From CBCYMI01 sp965183855 (GTDB lineage: Bacteria; Pseudomonadota; Alphaproteobacteria; Caulobacterales; Maricaulaceae): a stretch of DNA of 64,000 bases. A model generated the notes under the pieces. The model was not told where the DNA came from and did no database searches. It saw only the letters and a program-made list of their open reading frames with translations. Positions 40,925 through 49,297 of the stretch are shown piece after piece. The translations under genes and the position numbers were made by a program. The stretch is from the NCBI GenBank assembly GCA_965183855.1, contig CBCYMI010000031.1, positions 1 through 64,000 of the forward strand. Direction: 5' to 3'. Positions within the stretch are counted from its first letter, which is position 1, and every line of letters starts with the position of its first letter.

Positions 40925-42742
40925 ATGCATATTTACAGAACACATTATTGTAATGAATTAACTAGCAAACATGTGGGACAAACAATCAGGCTTTCAGGTT
41001 GGATTCATCGTAAACGAGATCATGGAGGGCTTTTATTTATTGATCTTAGAGATCATTATGGATTAACCCAATGCATTATTGAGCCTGATAATGAATTATT
41101 TAAGCAAATAGAAGCTCTTAGAGTAGAAAGTGTCATTTCAGTTAGTGGAAAAGTTATTAAAAGGTCTCCTGAAACCATAAATTCAAATCTTGAAACAGGA
41201 GAAATAGAAATCCAGATAAAAACCGCTGAAGTATTAAGTAAAGCAAATGAATTACCTTTGCCTGTATTTGGAGAACCTGATTATCCTGAAGATATTCGTT
41301 TAACCTATCGATATCTTGATTTAAGACGAGAGCATCTTCATCAAAGAATTATCTTAAGAAGCGAAATCATTGCAGATATCCGAAAGCGTATGACAGAGCA
41401 AGGATTTATGGAGATGCAAACACCAATTTTAACGGCTTCTTCTCCAGAAGGGGCAAGAGATTTTCTGGTTCCTTCCAGATTACATCCAAACAAGTTTTAT
41501 GCACTTCCTCAAGCACCACAGCAGTTTAAACAATTAATTATGGTTTCTGGTTTTGACAAATATTTTCAAATTGCGCCTTGCTTTAGAGATGAAGATGCAA
41601 GGGCGGATCGTTCTCCTGGTGAATTTTATCAGCTTGATGTTGAAATGAGTTTTGTAACACAAGAAGATGTTTTTAATGCAATTGAGCCTGTTTTAGAAGG
41701 CTGTTTTAAACAGTTTTCAAATCATAAAAAAGTGGATAGCGCTCCTTTTAAAAGAATTCCATATCAAGAAGCCATGCTGAAATATTGTACAGATAAACCA
41801 GATTTACGTAATCCAATTCTTTGTAGCGATGTTTCCGAATATTTTATGGATAAAGAGGTTGAGTTTAAAGCATTTAAAAAAATCATTGAGCAAAAAGGAA
41901 TTGTTAAGGCAATTCCTGCCTCTGGGGCTGCGTTAAAACCAAGATCATTTTTTGATAAATTAAATGATTGGGCAAGAAAGGAAATGAAAGCTCAAGGGCT
42001 TGGATATATTATTCTAGATCAAGAAAAGGGTAAGATTATCGGGAAGGGGCCTATTGCAAAATTCATTCCCACAGCAAGCCTTGAAAAGATTGCGCGCGCA
42101 ACCCATTCCAATCCAGGAGATGTTATTTTCTTTTCTGCAGGAAAAAAAGAAGAAGCCAACCGACTAGCCGCAGCGGCACGAGATCGTATTGGAGCTGAGC
42201 TTGATTTGATCGAAAAAAATGTGTTTAGATTTTGCTGGATTGTTGATTTCCCAATGTTTGAGTGGAATCAAGATCATAAAAAAATTGAATTTTCACACAA
42301 TCCTTTTTCAATGCCTCAAGGTGGTATGTCTGCTTTAAAAGAGCAAGATCCATTTAGTGTTTTAGCCTATCAATATGATATTGTTTGTAATGGTGTTGAA
42401 TTAAGCTCTGGCGCCATTCGAAATCATAGAGAAGATATTATGTTAAAAGCATTTTCAATTGCAGGATATGATCCACAAATTGTTGAAACTCAGTTTGGAG
42501 GAATGCTAAATGCATTTCGTTATGGGGCACCTCCACATGGAGGAATCGCACCTGGAATAGATCGTATTGTAATGCTTTTGGCAAATACTGATAATATCAG
42601 GGAAGTTACTTTATTTCCAATGAACCAACAGGCAGAAGATTTAATGATGAATGCGCCTTCTGAAATTTCAGAAGAGCAATTAAAGGAATTACATATTAAA
42701 CGAATTGAAAGAGTAAAACCTCAGTCTGAATCCAAAATTTAA
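40925..42742 (+). CDS. aspS: Aspartate-tRNA ligase
   Basis: This class II synthetase charges tRNA-Asp (and possibly tRNA-Asn). The N-terminal OB-fold has VGQTIRLSGWIHRKRDHGG. Motif 2 is FRDEDARADRSPGEFYQLD, and motif 3 is GIAPGIDRIVMLL. The bacterial GAD insertion domain lies in the middle (about residues 310-420). At 605 residues it is complete. Whether it is discriminating cannot be judged without knowing if gatCAB is present elsewhere. Confidence 0.96.
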   Translation: MHIYRTHYCNELTSKHVGQTIRLSGWIHRKRDHGGLLFIDLRDHYGLTQCIIEPDNELFKQIEALRVESVISVSGKVIKRSPETINSNLETGEIEIQIKTAEVLSKANELPLPVFGEPDYPEDIRLTYRYLDLRREHLHQRIILRSEIIADIRKRMTEQGFMEMQTPILTASSPEGARDFLVPSRLHPNKFYALPQAPQQFKQLIMVSGFDKYFQIAPCFRDEDARADRSPGEFYQLDVEMSFVTQEDVFNAIEPVLEGCFKQFSNHKKVDSAPFKRIPYQEAMLKYCTDKPDLRNPILCSDVSEYFMDKEVEFKAFKKIIEQKGIVKAIPASGAALKPRSFFDKLNDWARKEMKAQGLGYIILDQEKGKIIGKGPIAKFIPTASLEKIARATHSNPGDVIFFSAGKKEEANRLAAAARDRIGAELDLIEKNVFRFCWIVDFPMFEWNQDHKKIEFSHNPFSMPQGGMSALKEQDPFSVLAYQYDIVCNGVELSSGAIRNHREDIMLKAFSIAGYDPQIVETQFGGMLNAFRYGAPPHGGIAPGIDRIVMLLANTDNIREVTLFPMNQQAEDLMMNAPSEISEEQLKELHIKRIERVKPQSESKI

Positions 42743-42841
42743 ACCGCACGCATCTTCTACAAAGCAGATTAGATATAAATCTGGATAGATTATATATAAT
42801 TACATTCTAAAATTTAATCATAGGTATCAGATGTTGGAAAA
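42743..42841. other. Short spacer after aspS
   Basis: About 100 bp of AT-rich sequence between convergent aspS and the small minus-strand ORF, with no clear terminator. Confidence 0.4.
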
Positions 42842-43021
42842 CTAGTTATTTTCAATAATAATGACATAATTGATTGACTGAACATTAAATTCATAATTTA
42901 TATTTGTTATAATCTGGGCTTCTTCTGTTTCACCATCTTGACTTATTTGAGCTTCATCCGTTAAATTAAGACTATTTTCGGTATAACTTTCAGAGCTATG
43001 CCAATCAGTTTTGTTTGTCAT
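42842..43021 (-). CDS. Small acidic protein, 59 residues (ORF B of pair)
   Basis: A 59-codon ORF with ATG at 43021 and stop at 42842. AGAGGAA lies 6 bp upstream of the ATG, a strong ribosome site. The protein starts MTNKTDWHSSES, is rich in Asp, Glu, Ser and Gln, and ends in a hydrophobic stretch, INYEFNVQSINYVIIIENN. The neighbouring ORF A has the same plan: MTN at the start and IIEYEFVSENIGYLIIADDS at the end. This suggests a diverged duplication. It has no signal peptide. I do not recognise a family; a leader-like or RiPP-precursor-like peptide is possible but unproven. Confidence 0.55.
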   Translation of the reverse strand: MTNKTDWHSSESYTENSLNLTDEAQISQDGETEEAQIITNINYEFNVQSINYVIIIENN

Positions 43022-43033
43022 GATTTATTCCTC

Positions 43034-43073
43034 TATATATTATGATAACAAGCTATATATTATGATAACAAGC
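43034..43073. repeat. 20-bp perfect tandem duplication between two small ORFs
   Basis: TATATATTATGATAACAAGC occurs at 43034-43053 and again at 43054-43073 without a mismatch. It spans the stop codon of ORF A and the gap before ORF B, so it lengthens the spacer between the two genes to about 38 bp. Confidence 0.95.
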
Positions 43074-43221
43074 TATCATCGGCAATAATAAGATAGCCAA
43101 TGTTTTCAGAAACGAATTCATACTCAATTATAAGTGTAAGTTGATATAAGTCTTCTTCTCCTATAGTTTCTGTATGATTGTGACAATTACACGCGCATGG
43201 TATATCATTGTTATTAGTCAC
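43060..43221 (-). CDS. Small protein with CxCxCH motif, 53 residues (ORF A of pair)
   Basis: A 53-codon ORF with GTG start at 43221 and TAA at 43060. GGATGA upstream is a plausible ribosome site. The N-terminal part has MTNNNDIPCACNCHNH, a cysteine/histidine cluster that could bind metal, and the C-terminal part ends EYEFVSENIGYLIIADDSLL. It resembles ORF B in length, start and C-terminal pattern (EYEF...IGYLII against NYEF...INYVII). No ATG is in frame, which lowers confidence. Its divergent neighbour is a small membrane protein gene. Confidence 0.45.
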   Translation of the reverse strand: MTNNNDIPCACNCHNHTETIGEEDLYQLTLIIEYEFVSENIGYLIIADDSLLS

Positions 43222-43370
43222 TTAAACGATCATCCTTATTTAAGTTGATAAAGACAGGATATTAATATTTTAATCTTAAGAGATAATGGCTAATATTTTT
43301 TTATTTTTATAAAAATAAGTCATAAATCAGAGTTAAGTTAACGTAATATTTGATAAAGGCTGGGAGCGTT

Positions 43371-43589
43371 ATGTATATTTTATTTTACAGTTTTCTAGGA
43401 TATATTTTAGCAGGGGTTTGTTTTTCTTTTATATTTCTATTATTCTATATTAGAAAAATTGATTCTCTTGTAAAAAAATCTTCTATTGGTTTTTTTATTC
43501 TAATCTTGCCAGGAATTATTATTTTATGGCCTGTTGTTTTTATAAGATTATTTGGATTTAGAAAACAGATTTATGAAAAGAATACATAG
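43371..43589 (+). CDS. Small two-helix membrane protein
   Basis: 72 residues with two membrane segments (about residues 5-28 and 41-62) separated by a short polar loop, RKIDSLVKKSS. ATG 43371 has GGGAG 6 bp upstream; a TTG at 43350 is in frame but poorly placed. It overlaps the next ORF by 17 bp and begins the cluster leading into the ferric-reductase gene. I do not recognise the family. Its size and context suggest a membrane subunit or assembly factor of the redox unit, which is inference. Confidence 0.6.
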   Translation: MYILFYSFLGYILAGVCFSFIFLLFYIRKIDSLVKKSSIGFFILILPGIIILWPVVFIRLFGFRKQIYEKNT

Positions 43590-43755
43590 AAAATTACATT
43601 TTATCCTGTGGATTATGTTATGTTTGTTTCTTATTACGACGATAAGCCTTGTTTATTATTTTAAACCCAAACAGCCTCAAAACAGAGAATTACCAAAAAA
43701 CGTATTTGATCAAGAGTCTAAAGTTATAGATTATTTGAATAATAGATTGATATAA
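43573..43755 (+). CDS. Small single-helix membrane protein
   Basis: 60 residues from ATG 43573, which overlaps the end of the previous small ORF. A basic start (MKRIHRKLHF) is followed by one membrane helix (about residues 11-30) and a polar tail with KPKQPQNRELPKNVF, so it is probably N-in and C-out. No family is recognised. The overlap with the upstream gene suggests translational coupling, which makes it more credible than a random ORF. Confidence 0.5.
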   Translation: MKRIHRKLHFILWIMLCLFLITTISLVYYFKPKQPQNRELPKNVFDQESKVIDYLNNRLI

Positions 43756-43867
43756 AAAAAGAAATCAAGGGTAGAAAGTTATAAAAAATATAGTAAAATT
43801 AATGCTTTATTTGTACTTGTTTTTGTTACAAGAAGCATAAACATTAAAAGAGTTCCAGGAAAAAAAT

Positions 43868-44566
43868 ATGAGTGACGGAAAACGCTATTTTGCAATTCAA
43901 TGGAATAGATTTAAAAGACATTATGATTTGATTTTGGCAATGAGTCTTTTTACTTTTTTTCTGAGTTTTTATTTAGGAAGTTTTTTATTTGTTCAACAGG
44001 GCAGTTATTTTCATCCTGTACAATTATTAATCAGAGTATTAGGTCTTTCCGGATTTACGCTTTTAGTTTTTATTTTATCGATCGGCCCTCTTGCAAGGAT
44101 TTTTCCATCCTGGCGATTTTTAGTTTATAATAGACGACATTTAGGCGTTACGCTTTTTTTTATTGCCTTGTTTCATGCAGGATTATCTTTTATCTGGTAT
44201 CAGGGTTTTTCAGAGATTAATCCATTTGTTTCCTTTTTTATGTTCAATAATAATTATATGTCAATTGTGGGATTTCCATTTGAATATTTAGGACTTTTTG
44301 CTTTATTAATCCTATTATTATTAGCTGTTACCAGTCATGATTTCTGGTTAAAAATTTTATCTCCATCCGTCTGGAAATTTTTACATATGAGCGTTTATTT
44401 AGCATATGCTTTATTAGTTGGGCATATTGCATTGGGATTTCTTCAGTCAGAGCCTTCCATTTTTTATTTTATATTTATTATGGGATCCATTTTACTTTTA
44501 TCTGGTTTACATTTAATGGCTTTTTGGAAAAATCCAGAGCGTCAAACTTTTAAATCAGACACGTAA
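43868..44566 (+). CDS. Ferric-reductase-like transmembrane protein (N-terminal half of split gene)
   Basis: 232 residues with about six membrane helices and the histidine pattern of heme-binding ferric reductase domains: H91 in YNRRHLGV, H103 in ALFHAG, H173 in KFLHMS, H186 in LVGHIALG. The family includes MsrQ and NADPH-oxidase-like proteins that pass electrons across the membrane. The frame ends at TAA 44564-44566, but the same frame continues at once into a complete Rieske domain with no start codon of its own. Fused ferric-reductase/Rieske proteins of about 350 residues are, from memory, typical of Acetobacteraceae, and the two parts together span 347 residues. The TAA is therefore probably a recent nonsense mutation, read through, or an error. 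Confidence 0.8.
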   Translation: MSDGKRYFAIQWNRFKRHYDLILAMSLFTFFLSFYLGSFLFVQQGSYFHPVQLLIRVLGLSGFTLLVFILSIGPLARIFPSWRFLVYNRRHLGVTLFFIALFHAGLSFIWYQGFSEINPFVSFFMFNNNYMSIVGFPFEYLGLFALLILLLLAVTSHDFWLKILSPSVWKFLHMSVYLAYALLVGHIALGFLQSEPSIFYFIFIMGSILLLSGLHLMAFWKNPERQTFKSDT

Positions 44567-44911
44567 GGGTGGATTTATTTTGGTCCAGCTGAGCGTATTC
44601 CTGAAAACAAAGCAATTATTATCACACCCAATCGTGGAGAATCAATTGCGGTTTTTCGCTATAAGAATCAAGTTTCAGCCATTAGTAATGTTTGTGCGCA
44701 TCAAAATGGTCCATTAGGAGAGGGTAAAGTCATCGATGGTTTAGTAACCTGTCCATGGCATGGTCATCAATTTAGATTAGAAGATGGAAGAGCTCCATCT
44801 CCTTTTACAGATTGTGTAAAAACATATCAGGTAAAAATGATAGGAACAGATCTTTATATTTATGAAAAGGCAGAAAAACCAGGACAATATTGCAAACCCG
44901 TTTATTTATAA
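44567..44911 (+). pseudogene. Rieske [2Fe-2S] domain, C-terminal half of split gene
   Basis: The frame continues after the TAA with GWIYFGPAERIPENKAI, and 114 codons follow to TAA 44909. It has the full Rieske ligand set: CAHQNGPLGEG (Cys and His) and TCPWHGHQF (Cys and His). No ATG, GTG or TTG lies in frame before the cluster ligands; the first ATG is near 44837. The domain therefore cannot be made independently in a normal way, although its sequence is well conserved. It would carry electrons to or from the heme domain. Confidence 0.75.
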
Positions 44912-44944
44912 ACAAGCTATTTTCTAACTCTGTCGGAGAAATCA

Positions 44945-45730
44945 ATGAAAGCGCATAGTTCAGATTCGAAACAAAAAAGCTTCAATAAGGATGATTTTTT
45001 TATTGGGTATACGTATAAAGGACAAATCAACAGAAGAGGATTCTGGCAAGCAGCGCTTGGATTTAGTTTTTTTTCTGGTCTTTGTGGACTAGGATTATCG
45101 GCATTTCAAATGACGCCTGGCAAAGGAAGCTGGAATATGTCCGAGATCATTCAATTATCAGGCTATCTGGAAACACATCCTTATCCTATTTTATGGACGA
45201 AATTATCTGGATCATTAAAGCCTGTTTTATTATATTGCCTGGAAAAATGTGGTGCCCAAAAATTACTTCAATCCTATCAACCAGGAATGGTTCGGCTTAA
45301 AGGCAGTCTTTTACATCATGATCAAAATTATGCATTTTCTATTTCAGACAATAAACAAAACTGGATTGAAAGAAGCGAAGAGACTCCAGATTTTTTACTA
45401 CCAAAACACGCTAAAAAAATATTGGATATTACACTTGAAGGAGAAATTCTAGATTCAAAATGCTGGTTTGGTGCAATGAGACCAGGATTTGGAAAAATAC
45501 ATAAATCCTGTGCAAAACTTTGTATTGCAGGTGGTATTGCGCCTGTATTTTTTATCAAAACATCTCCTCAAAAAAATAGGCTTTTAATTCTGACAGATTT
45601 ATCAGGCAATGCTATTTCTTATGAATTAATGCCATATATTGCAGATCCTGTTCGAATTACAGGCATGATTTATAAAAAAAACTCCTATTTTGAGTTCAGA
45701 ATAAATTTAGATCAAATAATTCGGTTATAA
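44945..45730 (+). CDS. Conserved membrane-anchored protein of the redox cluster
   Basis: 261 residues with one hydrophobic segment near residues 33-55 (ALGFSFFSGLCGLGLSAF). The C-terminal part carries a conserved-looking motif, CWFGAMRPGFGKIHKSC, followed by AKLCIAGGIAPVFF. Its three cysteines and one histidine could bind a metal or redox cofactor. I recall similar proteins next to ferric-reductase/Rieske genes in Acetobacteraceae, but cannot name the family. It starts 33 bp after the Rieske stop with a CGGAGA ribosome site, so it is probably in the same operon. Confidence 0.6.
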   Translation: MKAHSSDSKQKSFNKDDFFIGYTYKGQINRRGFWQAALGFSFFSGLCGLGLSAFQMTPGKGSWNMSEIIQLSGYLETHPYPILWTKLSGSLKPVLLYCLEKCGAQKLLQSYQPGMVRLKGSLLHHDQNYAFSISDNKQNWIERSEETPDFLLPKHAKKILDITLEGEILDSKCWFGAMRPGFGKIHKSCAKLCIAGGIAPVFFIKTSPQKNRLLILTDLSGNAISYELMPYIADPVRITGMIYKKNSYFEFRINLDQIIRL

Positions 45731-45984
45731 AATATTCTGTTTTTTATGCTTGTTTTAACATTTAAAACCTGCCAAACATTCAAATATTCATCTTTTAAAA
45801 ATTAGGGGGTTTTATATTTCTTAAACTAGAGATAATCATTTTTGATGGAAGTTATTTTCAAGATTGATTTTAACCTTAAAATCATGTCATTTATGTTTTG
45901 TTAAAAATAAAATTAAGAATAATACAGGAAATATAATCTAAAGAATTATATCCTAAATCAAAGAAAAAACAGCAGGATTTTTAT

Positions 45985-47293
45985 ATGGCAAAAGTAGTAA
46001 TGATTGGTGCAGGATATGTTGGTCTGGTTTCGGGAGCCTGTTTTGCAGATTTTGGACATCATGTTACGTGCATAGACAAAAATAAAGATAAGATTAAAAC
46101 CTTACAATCTGGTGGTTTGCCAATTTATGAACCAGGTCTGGATTTGGTTGTTAAAAAAAATATTGCTGAAAAGCGTTTGGAGTTTTCAGTGAATCTTAAA
46201 ACATTTGTTCGTCATGCAGATGTTGTTTTTATTGCTGTTGGTACCCCCTTCACGTCGAGGAGATGGATTTGCAGATTTAAGTTATGTTTATGACGCAGCA
46301 AAAGAAATCGCAGAGGTAATTAATGGCTATACAGTCATTGTAACTAAATCTACTGTTCCTGTTGGAACAGGTGATGAAGTCGAAAAAATTATTAGAAAAT
46401 TTAGAGCAGATTCAGATTTTTCAGTTGTTTCTAATCCTGAATTTTTAAGGGAAGGGGCTGCCATTGATGATTTTAAACGCCCAGATCGCATTATTGTAGG
46501 GCTTAATGAGGATCGTCCCAAAGAGGTTATTAGGGAATTATATCGACCTCTTTATTTAAATGAAACGCCTATTTTATTTACAAAGAGAAGGACATCTGAA
46601 CTAATTAAATATACTGCAAACGCTTTTTTAGCAACAAAAATTACCTTTATTAACGAAATTGCTGATTTATGTGAGAAATTAGGCGCAGATATTCAAGAAG
46701 TTGCACGCGGAGTTGGCTTGGATAACCGAATAGGACCTAAATTTTTAAATGCAGGTCCTGGCTATGGCGGTTCTTGTTTTCCAAAAGACACTTTGGCTCT
46801 TATGCAAACGGCTAGGAAAGAAGAAGCTCCTTTAAGCATTGTAGAAGCTGTTGTAAAAGCAAATGAACGTCGAAAAAAGAAAATGGCTGATAAGGTCATC
46901 AAAGCATTAAATCATCAGGTCTCTGGTAAGAAAATATCTATTCTTGGTTTGGCATTTAAACCAAATACGGATGATATGCGCTATGCTCCTAGTCTTGATA
47001 TTATCCCAGCCTTACAAAAAGCAGGGGCTGAGATACATGCATATGATCCAATTGCGATGGAAGAAGCAAAGAAGTATTTAAAAAATATCAAATTTTTCAA
47101 TGACTTATACTCCTCTCTTGAGCAAGCTGATGCGCTTGTGATTATTACAGAATGGGATAATTTCAGGGCAATGGATTTAAATCGGATAAAAAATCTAATG
47201 AGAACACCTGTTATTATTGATCTTAGAAACATTTATTCAATAGAAGAAATGAAAAATAAAGGATTTGAATATACGAGTATTGGCAGGAGCTAA
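45985..47293 (+). pseudogene. ugd: UDP-glucose 6-dehydrogenase, frameshifted
   Basis: Oxidises UDP-glucose to UDP-glucuronate for surface polysaccharide. The N-terminal Rossmann motif GAGYVGLVSGACFADFG and the YEPGLD segment are intact. At VGTP the frame breaks: the run ACCCCCTT at about 46243-46250 has one C too many. Removing it gives VGTPSRRGDGFADLSYVYDA and the rest of the protein, including TKSTVPVGT and the catalytic Cys in GPGYGGSCFPKDTLAL. Both halves are otherwise well kept, so the extra C in a five-C homopolymer may be a sequencing or assembly error, or a recent switch-off. Confidence 0.88.
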
Positions 47294-47529
47294 ACAGATT
47301 TTTTGAGTTTAAAAATTGAAAAGAAATAAATATGCCTAAATCTAGATAAAACCTAAATTTAAGTATTGTTTCTATTTAATTTTTAAATCAGATTGCTCAA
47401 CCATATTTTAATTTAAGGCAATCCTGGATAATTGAGATTTATTATCTGAAATGGTATAAAAAAGAGGCGATTTTAAGTAAAACGAAACAAGATGAACTGA
47501 TCACATTATTTATTTCGAATATAAGACAG
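47294..47529. other. AT-rich spacer after ugd
   Basis: About 240 bp with no ORF and no recognisable RNA. It ends at the second IS1595 relic. Confidence 0.45.
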
Positions 47530-47880
47530 GTTGTGCGGTCAAACGGGAAGGGTGTAAATCATAATAAGAGAGTGATCTGTTTTTTTTAATGGTTTTGCGA
47601 AAGGATTATCTTTTAAATAGAGCTAAAAAAATCCTATAAAGATTTCAGTGGTAAGATTGAAGTTGATCTTAAGGGTGTTTGGCAGTGTTTGTAAAGCTCT
47701 AAATAGGAAAAATATGATCAAAAAAATGATCGTTTTGGTTTAGTAAAGCGCAGGCACAAAGTGTATACGAAGATAATCCATAAATATACTTCAGTATCAG
47801 ATATTCATACACATTATTGAATATAAGAGAATTTTGGGATCGCATTATTTATACGGAATGTTGAATATGATTTGCTAAAG
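47530..47880 (+). pseudogene. Degraded IS1595-family transposase, copy 2
   Basis: Decayed relative of the relic at 28350-28708. It shares the left-side GCGGTCAAA...GGGTGTAAATC stretch. One frame near 47645 reads FSGKIEVD (family box GEIEIDE), and another near 47750 reads RRHKVYTKIIH (family KRGGKVYTKII). Stops and indels are frequent, and the C-terminal DCWRGYNAL region is poorly preserved here. It is more decayed than copy 1. Confidence 0.65.
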
Positions 47881-48025
47881 AGCGGTTTTAAGCTGTTCCG
47901 TCCAAGCGTCCGACAAGTGATTTTAAGTAATGTTTGGTTGTTTTTTATCTTTTTATTCAAAGAATTTCTAGATATTCGTTTGTTTTTTCATAAAATGGTT
48001 GAATATTATCCTTCATGAATGGGTT
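47881..48025. other. Spacer between IS relic and toxin fragment
   Basis: About 145 bp without an ORF. A GTCCGTCCAAGCGTCCG-like GC-richer patch near 47898 stands out from the AT background, but I cannot assign it. Confidence 0.3.
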
Positions 48026-48165
48026 TTTAAGAAGCTTCAAGCAACAGCAAAGAAGTTTGCAAAGAACGAACACGGCGGCAGCTCAGGCAAAGGCAAGATA
48101 AGTAGCAAAAAACAAAGGAGGAAATAAAACCTCAGAGTCGCATAATAATTATTATGTTAAATAAT
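48026..48165 (+). pseudogene. Stray fragment of a CdiA toxin tail
   Basis: Bases 48026-48097 are identical over 72 bp to the reverse complement of 54846-54917, which encodes FKKLQATAKKFAKNEHGG and the SSGKGK linker in CDI module 4. After that the similarity is patchy to about 48165 (shared AATAAAACCTCAGA and CATAATAAT words). The fragment is G/C-richer than its surroundings and has no start. It lies about 6.7 kb from its source in the opposite orientation, next to the IS relic. Confidence 0.85.
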
Positions 48166-48441
48166 TGATGGGTTTTATAAAATCATGCTTGAATTTTATT
48201 TAAAAGATTTTTTAAAATAAATCCTCCTTTTTATACCTTAAAAATTTTAATTTTTGTAAACATCTATTTTATAAAGAGGTTTTATAAGATAACTCTTAAA
48301 AAATCAGTTTGTTAACAGGAAAATCAAATCAAATATTTTCTGATTATATAATAAAAAATATTCTGCTGGAATGGAGTTAAATTCAATAAACAAAAATAAG
48401 CAATAAGATGGCAAAGCCTATATTTCTATATTTTTGGAGTT
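48166..48441. other. AT-rich spacer
   Basis: About 275 bp with no ORF between the toxin fragment and the converging MBL-hydrolase gene. No strong hairpin. Confidence 0.45.
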
Positions 48442-49284
48442 TTATAATTCGATTTCCATAAAATCATAAGCAGGCTCAATATGGTTATTTAAGTGAGATA
48501 ATTTAGTTTTTAAGGTTTGATAATCCAGATCAATATGAAGATTCGTTAAAATAGCTCGTTTTGGATTAAGAATCTCAATCCATTTTAATGCTTGATCAAG
48601 GTTTGCGTGGCTTGGATGCCATTTATATCTTAAAGCATCAATGATTAAAACATCAAGTTCTGATAAATACTCATAATCTTTTTCATAAATATGAGATACA
48701 TCTGGAATATAAGCAAAGTTTTCTATTTTAAATCCAAGAGCTTTAATTGGACCATGCTTTACCAAAATGGCAAAGAGATGAATTGAATTCATTTCTTCAA
48801 AGCTTACAGATTGATAAATTGGTAATTCATGTCCTGTCAAAATAGGAGGATGTATACTATTGGGAGATGTTTCAAAACAATATCTAAATTTTTCTTTTAT
48901 CTCGTTTAAAGTCATTTGTTCTGTATAGATAGGAATTGTTGTTCCAGTTTTAAGTGAAAATGCTCTTAAATCATCAATGCCGTGTAATTGATCTGCATGG
49001 GCATGCGTATATAAGACACTATGAATCATCGGAATTTCTTGTTTATGATTTAATAATTGGTTTCTTAAATCTGGCGAGGTATCAATCAGGATATATTTTG
49101 ATTTTTGTAGATTTCCTAGCTGACCTTCTTCAAAAACATGCATTAAAAGCGAACATCTTGTTCTTTTATTTTTAGGTTCATTTGGATCGCATACCCCCCA
49201 ATTTCCATCAATTCTTGGAACGCCTCCTGATGAACCAGAACCTAATATTGTTAATTTGATTTTTTGTCTGTTTTGAATCATCAT
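48442..49284 (-). CDS. MBL-fold metallohydrolase (PhnP-like)
   Basis: 280 residues with the metallo-beta-lactamase fold. LGSGSSGGVPRIDGNWG starts the protein, and the metal site YTHAHADQLHGIDDLRAF has the HxHxDH motif. Later metal ligands include IPDVSHIY and ILTNLHIDLDY. The CDPNEPKNKRTRCSLL segment is typical of the PhnP/YcbX-neighbour group of alphaproteobacteria. The substrate is unknown; relatives act on cyclic phosphodiesters. It follows tatD by 13 bp in the same operon. Confidence 0.87.
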   Translation of the reverse strand: MMIQNRQKIKLTILGSGSSGGVPRIDGNWGVCDPNEPKNKRTRCSLLMHVFEEGQLGNLQKSKYILIDTSPDLRNQLLNHKQEIPMIHSVLYTHAHADQLHGIDDLRAFSLKTGTTIPIYTEQMTLNEIKEKFRYCFETSPNSIHPPILTGHELPIYQSVSFEEMNSIHLFAILVKHGPIKALGFKIENFAYIPDVSHIYEKDYEYLSELDVLIIDALRYKWHPSHANLDQALKWIEILNPKRAILTNLHIDLDYQTLKTKLSHLNNHIEPAYDFMEIEL

Positions 49285-49297
49285 ATGAGCCAGTTTT

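Noticed and set aside
42743..43349. A riboswitch or RNA gene in the gap after aspS
   Set aside because: The region is explained by two small ORFs and a 20-bp duplication; I found no conserved RNA motif or strong paired structure.
44567..44911. An independently translated Rieske ferredoxin gene
   Set aside because: No ATG, GTG or TTG in frame ahead of the cluster-binding residues; the frame is continuous with the upstream gene apart from one TAA.
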